Shown piece by piece: positions 15,266-21,675 of a DNA stretch of 21,675 bases. The stretch's first letter is position 1, and each line of letters begins with the position of its first letter. Below the pieces are notes generated by a model. It made no database searches. It saw only the letters and a program-made list of their open reading frames with translations, and was not told the origin of the DNA. The translations under genes were made by a program, and so were the position numbers. This stretch comes from Methanobacteriota archaeon (GTDB lineage: Archaea > Methanobacteriota > Methanobacteria > Methanobacteriales > Methanobacteriaceae), in NCBI GenBank assembly GCA_023434825.1, contig JAEYSH010000158.1, forward strand, positions 1 through 21,675. The letters run 5' to 3'.

Positions 15266-15987
15266 AAGATGGAGATTTTATAAGGCTTAACTACACTGGA
15301 AAAGTACAGGAAACCGGTGACATTTTTGACTCAACAAGTGAGGAAATCGCTGAAGAAGCAGGTTTAGTAACTGAAAATAAGACTTTTGGTGCAATACCAA
15401 TAGCTGTTGGAGTAGGCCACGTATTAAAAGGTCTCGACAAGGGGCTTGTTGGAATGGAAGTAGGCGAGAAAAAAGAAATCGAAGTTGCTCCAGAAGACGG
15501 TTTTGGGTTAAGAGACCCTAAATTATTACAGCTTATACCAATGAAAGAGTTCCAAAAACAGAACATGAAGCCACAGGTTGGAATGACCATAACAATGGAA
15601 AGTCAACCAAATCCGGGTAAAATAAGGAGTATCAGTGGTGGAAGAGTAACTGTAGATTTCAACCATGAATTTGCAGGTAAAACATTAGTTTACGATGTTG
15701 AAATTGAAAAGATAATCGAAGATGATGTGGAAAAAGTTTACGGAATCATCGAACTCCAGTACCCTAACCCTAACATGAAACCAGAAGACCACGAAGTCAA
15801 AATAGAAGATGGTAAAATCATGATTTATCTATCTGAAATGGCTAAATTCGATAACCAGGCAACTTACGCAAAATTCAGAATTGCAAGGGACATCTGGGAC
15901 AACATGGGTATAAACAGAGTCGAATTTGTGGATGTTTTCGAAAAGAAAGTTAATACTGAAGAAGAAAAGGAAGAAGCTGAAGAATAA
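15256..15987 (+). CDS. Long-type archaeal FKBP peptidyl-prolyl isomerase
   Basis: 243 residues. The FKBP core begins VKDGDFIRLNYTGKV..GDIFDST, contains GVGHVLKGLDKGLVGMEVGEKKEIEV and EDGFG, and is interrupted by the insert-in-flap chaperone domain (about residues 90-135) before closing with HEFAGKTLVYDVEI. A further C-terminal domain (about 155-230) is typical of the long archaeal type such as M. jannaschii FKBP26. The tail is highly acidic (NTEEEKEEAEE). It speeds cis-trans proline isomerisation and acts as a cytoplasmic folding helper; no signal peptide. AGGAGG (15242-15247) inside the upstream gene sets the ATG at 15256. Codons are more C-rich than in the upstream gene, pointing to high expression. 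Confidence 0.93.
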   Translation: MAVKDGDFIRLNYTGKVQETGDIFDSTSEEIAEEAGLVTENKTFGAIPIAVGVGHVLKGLDKGLVGMEVGEKKEIEVAPEDGFGLRDPKLLQLIPMKEFQKQNMKPQVGMTITMESQPNPGKIRSISGGRVTVDFNHEFAGKTLVYDVEIEKIIEDDVEKVYGIIELQYPNPNMKPEDHEVKIEDGKIMIYLSEMAKFDNQATYAKFRIARDIWDNMGINRVEFVDVFEKKVNTEEEKEEAEE

Positions 15988-15989
15988 AC

Positions 15990-16133
15990 TTAAATTTTTT
16001 TCTTTCTACTTTTCTTTTTTCTTATTTTTCTTAATTCCTTTTTAGAGCGATCTCTTTTAATTTTAACATATGCTAACCATATTAAAAATAAAATTGAGGC
16101 TAATCCAACAATTGCTGCTTTTAAATTAATCAT
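15990..16133 (-). CDS. Tiny membrane protein with very basic tail (47 aa)
   Basis: ATG at 16133, stop TAA at 15990-15992. One membrane segment (about residues 6-23, AAIVGLASILFLIWLAYV) is followed by a tail rich in Lys and Arg (KIKRDRSKKELRK, then KKKSRKKK), so the tail should face the cytoplasm and may touch nucleic acid or acidic lipid. SD is weak (TTGAG). It converges on the FKBP gene, their stops almost touching, and diverges from the 32-residue gene at 16240. No family recognised. Confidence 0.5.
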   Translation of the reverse strand: MINLKAAIVGLASILFLIWLAYVKIKRDRSKKELRKIRKKKSRKKKI

Positions 16134-16182
16134 TTTTTACTCAATACTTATTTTTATATTAAATATTACCATTTTCCGTTTT

Positions 16183-16207
16183 TTTATGTAAAAATATGAT
16201 GGTTAAT
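16183..16207 (+). promoter_or_regulatory. Composite promoter element, copy 1
   Basis: TTTATGTAAA (16183-16192), two bases, then TATGATGGTTAAT (16195-16207). It precedes the 32-residue membrane protein at 16240. If the ten-mer is the TATA box, the start of transcription would be near 16213, so the second part covers the region between TATA box and start. Three more copies with identical spacing follow in the next 2.3 kb. Confidence 0.65.
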
Positions 16208-16239
16208 TATGAAATTGACTATTATGGAGGTAATATTTT

Positions 16240-16338
16240 ATGGATATTGGAGCAGCCCTTATTGTTACTGGAGCTCTTTTTACTCTTCCGTTGATGTATT
16301 TAATAAGATATTTAGTAATAGAGAAAAAAAGCAAGTAA
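16240..16338 (+). CDS. Tiny membrane protein (32 aa)
   Basis: ATG at 16240 with GGAGGTAA (16227-16234) close upstream, one of the best SD sites in the window; stop TAA at 16336-16338. The product is one hydrophobic helix (ALIVTGALFTLPLMYLIRYLV overall, residues 6-26) with a short basic end, EKKSK. No family recognised. The strong SD and the shared promoter element make it more likely to be real than its length suggests. It could be a small regulator or subunit of the transporter encoded next. Confidence 0.55.
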   Translation: MDIGAALIVTGALFTLPLMYLIRYLVIEKKSK

Positions 16339-16375
16339 ATCTTAATTCTTTTTGATTATTTTAATAATATTTTTA

Positions 16376-16400
16376 TTTTTTTAAAGTTATGATGGTTAAT
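16376..16400 (+). promoter_or_regulatory. Composite promoter element, copy 2
   Basis: TTTTTTTAAA (16376-16385), two bases, then TATGATGGTTAAT (16388-16400), upstream of the antiporter-UspA pair. The 19 bases from 16387, TTATGATGGTTAATTTTGA, are identical to copy 4. Confidence 0.65.
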
Positions 16401-16443
16401 TTTGAGTAAATAACTTATATTTTTTGAAAATCTGGTGGAGTCT

Positions 16444-17445
16444 ATGATTACTTTAATTTTTTTAATAGCGGTGTTAGTAGTTGCTTTATTAATTGTAATA
16501 AAATCTGCGGACATATTTGTGGATAATCTGGTTGAAATAGGAACTTTAGTAGGAATATCTCAGATAATACTTGGTGTGACGGCATCAGCTATAGGAACGT
16601 CGCTTCCTGAATTTGGATCTGCAATGATAGCAACTTTAAGCGGTAGTGCAGATATAGGCGTCGGATGTGTAATTGGATCAAATATATGGAATATTGCAGG
16701 AATACTGGGTATTTCAGCAGCGTTTGCAGGAGTTATTAAGACTGATCCTAAAGGATTGAGTAGGGATGGTATGGTAACACTAGCCACTGCTTTTGTTCTT
16801 CTATTCTTCATGTTTTTTGGCGATATAGGTAAAATAGCTGCTTTTATTTTCATAATTATTTATACATTTTATCTAAGAGCTTTAATTAAATCTCAAAAAG
16901 AAGAAACAATTAAAGACAATTTAAACGTAGAAAATGAAGAAAATAACCAAAATAAAAGTAATGGTGGTTCTTTTTTATCTAAACTTAAATCAATTGACAA
17001 AAAAACATATTTATGGACAGCCGTGGGACTTGTAGGGTTAATCATAGGTTGTAGGTTATTAGTTTACAGCGGAGTAGAAATTGGTAGGATTCTAGGTATT
17101 CCTGAAATGATTATGGGGCTTTTTACACTTGCTATTGGAACAAGTATACCTGAACTTGTTGTAACTCTCTCATCAGCAAGGAAAGGATTGCATGATTTAT
17201 CAATAGGGACTGTACTTGGAAGTAACACATTTAATATCATGATAGGTATTGGACTACCTGCACTTTTTATAACAGTACCTGTTGAGCCACTTTCACTTAC
17301 ATTCGATGCTCCAGTAATGATTTTTGTTACTATGCTGGTACTTTTACTCATAAAAAGAGGAATGAAACTTACTAGAATTGATGGGTTAATATTAATGGCA
17401 GTTTATATTGCTTATGCTGTTATAAGAATAGGATTTTTAGGGTGA
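16444..17445 (+). CDS. Sodium/calcium-exchanger-family cation antiporter (CaCA)
   Basis: 333 residues, about ten membrane segments in two inverted halves. Each half carries the alpha repeat of the CaCA family: ASAIGTSLPEFGSAM with GCVIGSNIWNIAGILG, and LAIGTSIPELVVTL with GTVLGSNTFNIMIGIG. The Glu in GTSxPE and the Asn in GSN bind the cations. A hydrophilic loop rich in Asn, Glu and Lys (around residues 150-185) separates the halves. It should exchange Na+ or H+ for Ca2+ (or K+) across the cell membrane. I start at ATG 16444, because GGTG (16434-16437) is then a well-placed SD; the GTG at 16435 lies within it. Copy 2 of the shared promoter element precedes it; the UspA gene follows four bases after the stop. 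Confidence 0.9.
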   Translation: MITLIFLIAVLVVALLIVIKSADIFVDNLVEIGTLVGISQIILGVTASAIGTSLPEFGSAMIATLSGSADIGVGCVIGSNIWNIAGILGISAAFAGVIKTDPKGLSRDGMVTLATAFVLLFFMFFGDIGKIAAFIFIIIYTFYLRALIKSQKEETIKDNLNVENEENNQNKSNGGSFLSKLKSIDKKTYLWTAVGLVGLIIGCRLLVYSGVEIGRILGIPEMIMGLFTLAIGTSIPELVVTLSSARKGLHDLSIGTVLGSNTFNIMIGIGLPALFITVPVEPLSLTFDAPVMIFVTMLVLLLIKRGMKLTRIDGLILMAVYIAYAVIRIGFLG

Positions 17446-17449
17446 TTAA

Positions 17450-17881
17450 ATGTATAAAAAAGTTTTAGTAACAAATAGTGGTGAATATCTGGACGAAATA
17501 ATTGAACATACTTTAGATCTCATTAATGAGAGAGGAATAGAAGTAATAGGCCTTTATGTGGTGGATAATTCTGCACCATTTTTAACTCCTAAAAAAGTTA
17601 AACAAATGATGGTTGATGAGCTTACAGAGAGAGGGAAAGAAATTTTAGACAGTATGGAGGTTGCATTTAATGAATCTGCGAACTGCAAGATTAAATTTAA
17701 ACCAGTGCTTGTTGAAGGGGATCCAGCATCGGAAATTATTAGAATTGCTGAAGACGAAAACGTCGATATTATAGTAATGGGTACTGGAAAAAGTAAAATA
17801 GACAAACATTTGCTTGGAAGCGTTTCTGAAAAGGTTGTTCATTCATCACCATGCACGATACTACTTGTAAAAATAACATAA
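17450..17881 (+). CDS. Universal stress protein (UspA family)
   Basis: 143 residues, a single Usp domain. It opens KKVLVTNSGEYLDEIIEHTL, and the C-terminal loop reads MGTGKSKIDKHLLGSVSEKVV, ending in SPCTILLVKIT. The nucleotide loop usually reads G-x2-G-x9-G-S/T; here the first gap is one residue short (G-x-G-x9-G-S), so ATP binding is likely but not certain. The ATG follows the antiporter stop by four bases, and GGGTGA at that stop is its SD, so the two are translationally linked. Usp domains often sit beside or on transporters and gate them by ATP or cyclic-di-AMP, making regulation of the antiporter a fair inference. Confidence 0.92.
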   Translation: MYKKVLVTNSGEYLDEIIEHTLDLINERGIEVIGLYVVDNSAPFLTPKKVKQMMVDELTERGKEILDSMEVAFNESANCKIKFKPVLVEGDPASEIIRIAEDENVDIIVMGTGKSKIDKHLLGSVSEKVVHSSPCTILLVKIT

Positions 17882-17936
17882 ATTGGAAATAACACTTAAA
17901 ACATTATATATCATGTGTAATAATTTTTTAGATAAA

Positions 17937-17961
17937 TTTATATAAACATATGATGGTTAAA
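17937..17961 (+). promoter_or_regulatory. Composite promoter element, copy 3
   Basis: TTTATATAAA (17937-17946), two bases, then TATGATGGTTAAA (17949-17961), upstream of the zinc-ribbon membrane protein. The last base differs from the other copies (A for T). Confidence 0.62.
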
Positions 17962-18019
17962 TATGTAAAGTATCTAATTAATTCTTAAAAAATAACATTT
18001 CTATGTTTCGGTGCATTTC

Positions 18020-18481
18020 ATGAATAACAACGTAACACCAATAAAATATTGCAAATGGTGTGGTGATCCTTTTGAAGTTAAATCACCCAATCAAAAGTAC
18101 TGTTCCCCATCTAAAAAGAACTGCAGTAAAGAGGCAAAACGTGAAAGCTGGCGTAATGCTGCATCTAAATACAGAAAGAAATATAAAAATGTTTTACAAA
18201 TATCACAGGTTTATAAAACTGGAACTGGGTTTTTAAGCAGTAAACCACATGATGATTTTGATAAAGAGTATTCAGCTATAGTTAAAGAAAGAAAAAGATT
18301 AAAATTAAATGGATTTTTAATAGGATTGTTTCCATTATTCCAATTATTCCAATTTGTTAACCGGCCGTTAATGCAAACTCCTTTAAATCGTGGAGTTTTC
18401 TCTGTTATTGAAGCATATCCTTATTTATTAATTTTTGCTTTATTATTGGGTTTTATTGCTTTAGGAATTTATTATAAATAA
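18020..18481 (+). CDS. Zinc-ribbon membrane protein, hypothetical
   Basis: 153 residues. The N-terminal 35 residues form a zinc-binding knuckle: YCKWCGDPFEVKSPNQKYCS (CKWC, then a Cys in YCS and one in KNCSKEAK), like archaeal DUF2116-type ribbons. A basic linker (KRESWRNAASKYRKKYKN) and a polar middle follow. Two membrane helices close the protein (about residues 95-112, NGFLIGLFPLFQLFQFV, and 128-151, PYLLIFALLLGFIALGIY). Such a layout would place the ribbon in the cytoplasm, where it could sense or bind nucleic acid. I start at ATG 18020, because GGTG (18010-18013) is then its SD; the GTG at 18011 overlaps that SD. Copy 3 of the shared promoter element lies upstream. No specific function recognised. 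Confidence 0.75.
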   Translation: MNNNVTPIKYCKWCGDPFEVKSPNQKYCSPSKKNCSKEAKRESWRNAASKYRKKYKNVLQISQVYKTGTGFLSSKPHDDFDKEYSAIVKERKRLKLNGFLIGLFPLFQLFQFVNRPLMQTPLNRGVFSVIEAYPYLLIFALLLGFIALGIYYK

Positions 18482-18492
18482 TATTTCTATTT

Positions 18493-18517
18493 TCTATGTA
18501 AACTTATGATGGTTAAT
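18493..18517 (+). promoter_or_regulatory. Composite promoter element, copy 4
   Basis: TCTATGTAAA (18493-18502), two bases, then TATGATGGTTAAT (18505-18517), upstream of the 60-residue membrane protein. It also shares an ATGTAAA tract with copy 1. Confidence 0.63.
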
Positions 18518-18602
18518 TTTGAAGAGAATATAATTCTCTATTTTATAATCAAATTTTTGAAGTTTATTTTTAGCAATTAATTTGCTAAGGATTTTGATAT
18601 TT

Positions 18603-18785
18603 ATGGCAAAGAAAAGAGAAAGATCGAAAAAAACAACTAAAAAGAGTAAAGAAACTGAAGAAACAAGAATTTTGAATGATACAGAATATAGAAATATGAA
18701 ATATATGGTCGCGATCTTATTTGTGGCGGCTATTCTGTTTTTAGGAATTTATCTTGTTGGATTAATTAATATTTTATTAACCTAA
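18603..18785 (+). CDS. Small single-span membrane protein with basic N-terminus (60 aa)
   Basis: The frame is open from 18582, but MAKKRERSKKTTKK starting at ATG 18603 is the natural N-terminus; AGGATT (18589-18594) is a weak SD. Residues 1-30 are strongly charged; residues 36-58 (VAILFVAAILFLGIYLVGL) form one membrane helix with only a short tail outside. The layout resembles Sec61-beta/SecG-like or other small tail-anchored proteins, but no family is recognised. Copy 4 of the shared promoter element is upstream. Confidence 0.65.
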   Translation: MAKKRERSKKTTKKSKETEETRILNDTEYRNMKYMVAILFVAAILFLGIYLVGLINILLT

Positions 18786-18980
18786 AATTAGAAGATTTAG
18801 AGGTGATTTTAGATAGAAGCCAGATCTTTTCCTGTTTTTTTATAACTTCTAATTCTTTTTTGATATTTTCTAAGGATTTCATGTTTGTTATGGTCTTTTT
18901 TTAAGTATTTAAGGTATCTTAAGTTTTTAATAACCGATGTTATTTGAATTATAGTTGTAATTTTGTTTAAATAGCAAATT

Positions 18981-19010
18981 ATGGCCCTATTTGGGGCATT
19001 AATTTTTTTT
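18981..19010 (+). terminator. Terminator-like hairpin before the CDF gene
   Basis: ATGGCCC (18981-18987) pairs with GGGGCAT (18993-18999), one internal mismatch, followed by a T run (19003-19010). It is about 195 bases after the nearest stop, so it may end a long 3' tail or a short RNA. In 18786-18980 I see only T-rich sequence and one doubtful 38-codon minus-strand ORF. Confidence 0.5.
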
Positions 19011-19123
19011 GGACTGAAATTATTTTAGTAAGTCAAAAATAATGTAAATATTATAATCATATTGAATACTCTTAAATTCTAATAAATTTATAATAGTCAC
19101 TAAACGTATTGGGAGATTTCCAT

Positions 19124-19987
19124 TTGAATGAGTATTATCGTACGGTTAGAAGGATACTAATATTAATTTTAATACTTAATGTAGCTGTAGCTATGGCTAA
19201 AGTTATCTATGGATTTTATTCTAATTCGTTAAGTATGCTTACTGATGGGTTTCATTCATTTTTTGATGGTGCATCTAATGTTGTTGGGATTATTGGAATT
19301 ACATTAGCTTCAAGACCTGCAGATGAAGAGCATAAATATGGGCATTGGAAAATTGAAACATTTGCATCTATAATAATTGCTGTACTTCTATTTTTAGTTT
19401 GTTTAGAAATTGTTGAATCGGCCATCGATAGGTTTTTTAACCCTTCAACCCCTGAAATAACTACAATTAGTTTTATAATAATGGGGGCTACTATTTTAAT
19501 TAATGTGGGTGTTTCTTGGTATGAATACAAAAAAGGGAAAGAAATAGATAGTAAAATTCTAGTTGCAGATTCTATGCACACTAGAAGCGATATTTATGCT
19601 TCAATTGCTGTTGTATTGGGCTTCTTTGCAATCAATGCGGGATATGTTTGGGTAGATACAGTTATTGCTTTAGGAATTGCATTACTAATTGCAAAGACAG
19701 GTATTGGTATAATAAGAGAAAGTTCTGAAGTTCTTTTAGATAAATCCATTATTAGTGACGATATTATCGAAAAAATTGTTAAATCAGTTTCTGGTGTAAA
19801 TGAATGTCATGCGATAAGAACCAGAGGAAAGGTAACTCAAACATATATAGATCTTCATATTACTGTTGATCCCAAATGTTCTATTGAAGAAGCACATGAA
19901 ATAGGGGATAAAGTGGAATTAAAACTTAAAAAATCTATTCCCGGTATAAAAGAAGTTTTGATACATTTAGAACCTGAAAAACAATGA
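19124..19987 (+). CDS. Cation diffusion facilitator (CDF) metal exporter
   Basis: 287 residues. Six membrane helices span about residues 8-200, and a C-terminal cytoplasmic domain (about 205-287) carries IHLEPEK near the end, as in FieF-like proteins. The transport site is visible twice as H-x3-D: LTDGFHSFFDGAS in helix 2 and ADSMHTRSDIYA in helix 5. His at that place in helix 2 is more typical of zinc-type carriers than of the D-x3-D found in FieF; zinc or related divalent metal export by proton exchange is therefore likely. The start is TTG at 19124: GGAGAT (19112-19117) is six bases upstream, while the TTG at 19109 lies on top of that SD. No copy of the composite promoter element precedes it, so it is probably regulated separately. 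Confidence 0.92.
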   Translation: MNEYYRTVRRILILILILNVAVAMAKVIYGFYSNSLSMLTDGFHSFFDGASNVVGIIGITLASRPADEEHKYGHWKIETFASIIIAVLLFLVCLEIVESAIDRFFNPSTPEITTISFIIMGATILINVGVSWYEYKKGKEIDSKILVADSMHTRSDIYASIAVVLGFFAINAGYVWVDTVIALGIALLIAKTGIGIIRESSEVLLDKSIISDDIIEKIVKSVSGVNECHAIRTRGKVTQTYIDLHITVDPKCSIEEAHEIGDKVELKLKKSIPGIKEVLIHLEPEKQ

Positions 19988-20336
19988 GAAACATTAATTA
20001 TAAATATTTTAACCACGTCTAGCCCCCCACTCTCCAGGGAAGAACTCTGTTTAAGGACTTGGAATATATCAAAAATAAAAAGTTTTTTAATTATTTTAAA
20101 AAAGTAAACTGAATTATAAGGTAACTTCGTCTGTACATCATAAATGACGAAGAAAACTTCGCCATTAGATGTATAACAAAATTACAAGACCGTTAAAGAT
20201 GCATAAATGGCAATTCTAAAGTAAATTTCAACAATTAGGTTCTTCAATTAAGTTTTGTAATTGATTTAAAATTTAATCATGGTTAAATTCTACAAGTGAA
20301 TTCATTATTAAAATAAGTATAAAAAGAAAAAATAAA
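19988..20336. other. Gene-free stretch with alternative hairpins
   Basis: No convincing gene on either strand. Around 20124-20157 CTTCGTC, GACGAAG and a second CTTCG occur in series, so the middle arm can pair with either neighbour, and TACATC/GATGTA encloses them. On the minus strand the same bases read RIAIYASLTVL stop and then a SNGEVFFVIYDVQTKLPYNS-like peptide, which could be a coding relic. A C-rich patch, GTCTAGCCCCCC, lies near 20017-20028. Confidence 0.35.
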
Positions 20337-20353
20337 GACCCTCAAAATCCTCT

Positions 20354-20495
20354 AAAATCTATGATTTTTGGGGAGTTAGAAAAATACAGTGTATTTTTCT
20401 AAAATTCTCCGAATTTTGGGGCGCCAAAAATCTGTCAAAATTGAAAATTTTGATGCAGCAAAAATCAAAGATTTTTGCAAGCTTCGATTTTTGAG
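20354..20495. repeat. Micro-hairpin cluster 3, downstream of serS
   Basis: AAAATC/GATTTT with loop TAT (20354-20368); AGAAAAATAC/GTATTTTTCT with loop AGT (20378-20400); AAAATTC/GAATTTT with loop TCC (20401-20417); TCAAAATT/AATTTTGA with loop GAA (20435-20453); GCAAAAATC/GATTTTTGC with loop AAA (20458-20478). The last two are enclosed by an outer pair, CAAAAATC (20425-20432) with GATTTTTG (20486-20493), giving a branched shape. It ends within a few bases of the serS stop. Confidence 0.75.
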
Positions 20496-20497
20496 CG

Positions 20498-21675
20498 TTA
20501 AGGCCATGTAAGTAACTTAGGTACTTTAACGCCTTTAAATCTTTCCTGAACATCTTCTGGCCAGTTTTCAGTGTCAAAACCTTTTTGAGCAAGGAATCCG
20601 AATACCCATCGGGTTAGGCCAATACCAGTACATCCAGTCCAAACTCTGTGACTATGGGCTTCTTTTACTGAAAATCCTTCCACAAAGTGAGTTCCATGTA
20701 TATTTGCTGAAACAACAGCAACTCCTTTTTCCTGACCTGGCACATTAAGCCTCATTTCTTTTTTAGGAATGTCTGGGAATTCAATTCCACGTTTTTCCTC
20801 TTTTCTACCTTCAAGGTAGAACGGGTCGTCTCCTACTTCGGTGTACCAGTCAAGTTCCATTTCGTTAGCAATTTCATGAGAAATATCAACGGTTTGATCC
20901 CTGATTTTTTCGGTTTGTTCTGGTGTTCCGAGCCATACAAGCTCTATACGTTGGAATTCATGCACTCTATCTAATCCTTTAGCCCCTCCAGCTTCCCAAC
21001 GGTATGTCCAGCCGCTCCTGTCAAAGAATTTAATTGGAAGGTCTTTTTCGTCAACAACCTGGTGGCTTAGAAATTCATAGAATGGTTCGCACTGTGCTGG
21101 GGCGAGTACATATGATGGATCTTTTAAACCTTCTTTTAGAAGGTCAATAGGAACTTCACGTTTAATTACAAGCTCATCACGGAATTTATCAAATGTTATG
21201 GGGTCTCTTCTAGGTGCTGAACAGTAGTACATTCCTTCAGGAAGTCCTTCCAAATATTTCATTCTTTCCATTACTGGAAGTGGAATCAGTTTTGGGAATA
21301 AACATTCATCAAAATCAAGCTTTTCAATTAGCTTCTCTACAAAAATATTCTCTAAAGCCCTTTGTAACGCTACAAGTGGCGGTGCGTAAAACCATTGGCC
21401 TCTTCCCGAGAATTTCTTAACCCATCCAAGTTTAGCAGCTTCTTCAGTAGGGTCTCCTTCAAAGAAGTATTTCTGCATGCAGCTTTTTGCTAAAATTGTA
21501 CCTGCTTCAACTTTATTAACCTGCCTTGTGAGTATATCCGAAGGTCCACACTCGGATTCTGGAATATGAGTTGCAATAGCGCTTGTTACGTGTTTAATAA
21601 CCCTGTCAATGATGTGTTTTCTTAAATCTCCTTCTTCAAGGTCTTTAAATTCAAGAATTACTTCTTCATTATTTA
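20498..21675 (-). CDS. serS: Type 2 (methanogen-type) seryl-tRNA synthetase, N-terminus missing
   Basis: The frame is open to the right edge, so the ATG at 21478 is internal; about 391 C-terminal residues are present of roughly 510. The catalytic core contains AKLGWVKKFSGRGQWFY, FPKLIPLPVMERM, LAPAQCEPFYEFLSHQ and ends TGCTGIGLTRWVFGFL...LTWP. The Cys in APAQCEP, the Glu in the HEFQRIELVW motif-2 region and the Cys in WTGCTG match the three zinc ligands known from M. barkeri SerRS (Cys306, Glu355, Cys461), the zinc that recognises the serine amino group. This rare SerRS class is confined to certain methanogens and replaces the common type. It charges tRNA-Ser. Hairpin cluster 3 follows its stop. 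Confidence 0.96.
   Translation of the reverse strand, partial: NNEEVILEFKDLEEGDLRKHIIDRVIKHVTSAIATHIPESECGPSDILTRQVNKVEAGTILAKSCMQKYFFEGDPTEEAAKLGWVKKFSGRGQWFYAPPLVALQRALENIFVEKLIEKLDFDECLFPKLIPLPVMERMKYLEGLPEGMYYCSAPRRDPITFDKFRDELVIKREVPIDLLKEGLKDPSYVLAPAQCEPFYEFLSHQVVDEKDLPIKFFDRSGWTYRWEAGGAKGLDRVHEFQRIELVWLGTPEQTEKIRDQTVDISHEIANEMELDWYTEVGDDPFYLEGRKEEKRGIEFPDIPKKEMRLNVPGQEKGVAVVSANIHGTHFVEGFSVKEAHSHRVWTGCTGIGLTRWVFGFLAQKGFDTENWPEDVQERFKGVKVPKLLTWP

Noticed and set aside
18766..18882. A 38-codon minus-strand frame (MKSLENIKKELEVIKK...)
   Set aside because: Protein-like composition, but no SD, no promoter and overlap with the end of the 60-residue gene; not enough support.
20010..20060. C-rich patch after the CDF gene as a tRNA or other known RNA
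   Set aside because: No cloverleaf, T-loop or CCA-type end can be drawn; no tRNA or rRNA was found anywhere in the window.
20275..20287. AATCATGGTTAAA as a fifth copy of the shared promoter element
   Set aside because: Differs at several positions and lacks the fixed two-base spacing to a TATA-like ten-mer.

Overview
The window looks like chromosome from an AT-rich hydrogenotrophic methanogen of the order Methanobacteriales, most likely Methanobacterium or a close relative. The evidence is an mvhDGAB operon for the F420-non-reducing [NiFe] hydrogenase, a methanogen-type (type 2) seryl-tRNA synthetase, archaeal CobY, the C-terminus of a methanogenesis-marker protein, archaeal TATA-box promoters and SD sites of the AGGAGG/GGTGAT type. 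No genus can be fixed without a search.

Layout. Bases 1-3060: the tail of a methanogenesis marker 14-type gene, a minus-strand ChaB protein, an unlisted 52-residue zinc-ribbon gene (800-958), a probable coding relic (967-1159), and an SLC13/DASS-type permease whose best ribosome-binding site points at an ACG rather than an ATG. A cluster of short hairpins follows. Bases 3058-5452: HtpX protease (-), CobY and a PRC-barrel protein (+), and a stand-alone formaldehyde-activating enzyme (-). Bases 5520-7552: a two-gene SufC-SufB (SMS-like) iron-sulfur assembly operon (-) with a clear terminator and a second hairpin cluster upstream of it. Bases 7553-8177: a long regulatory gap that ends in the mvh promoter, with a palindrome and repeated TAGTACA sites. 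Bases 8178-12190: mvhD, mvhG, mvhA and mvhB, which take electrons from H2 to heterodisulfide reductase; MvhB carries twelve ferredoxin motifs, one with Asp in place of a Cys. Bases 12499-14000: a CooT-like putative nickel-binding protein downstream of dihydroorotase (-). Bases 14165-15987: a HIGH-motif nucleotidyltransferase resembling bacterial TmcAL, overlapping a long-type FKBP isomerase. Bases 15990-18785: two tiny membrane proteins, a cation/Ca2+ antiporter-UspA pair, a zinc-ribbon membrane protein and a small basic membrane protein. Bases 19124-19987: a CDF metal transporter. After a structured gap and a third hairpin cluster comes serS (-), cut by the window edge.

The most interesting unexplained signals are three. 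(1) A composite promoter element occurs four times between 16183 and 18517: a TATA-like ten-mer, exactly two bases, then TATGATGGTTAA(T). Each copy precedes a membrane-protein gene or operon, so this looks like a small, undescribed regulon for ion transport or the cell envelope. (2) Three clusters of tandem micro-hairpins, most with stems of 6-11 bp and 3-base loops, sit next to gene ends at 2869-3059, 7593-7776 and 20354-20495. (3) The mvh promoter carries a GTGTAC/GTACAC palindrome with further TAGTACA copies at the predicted start of transcription.
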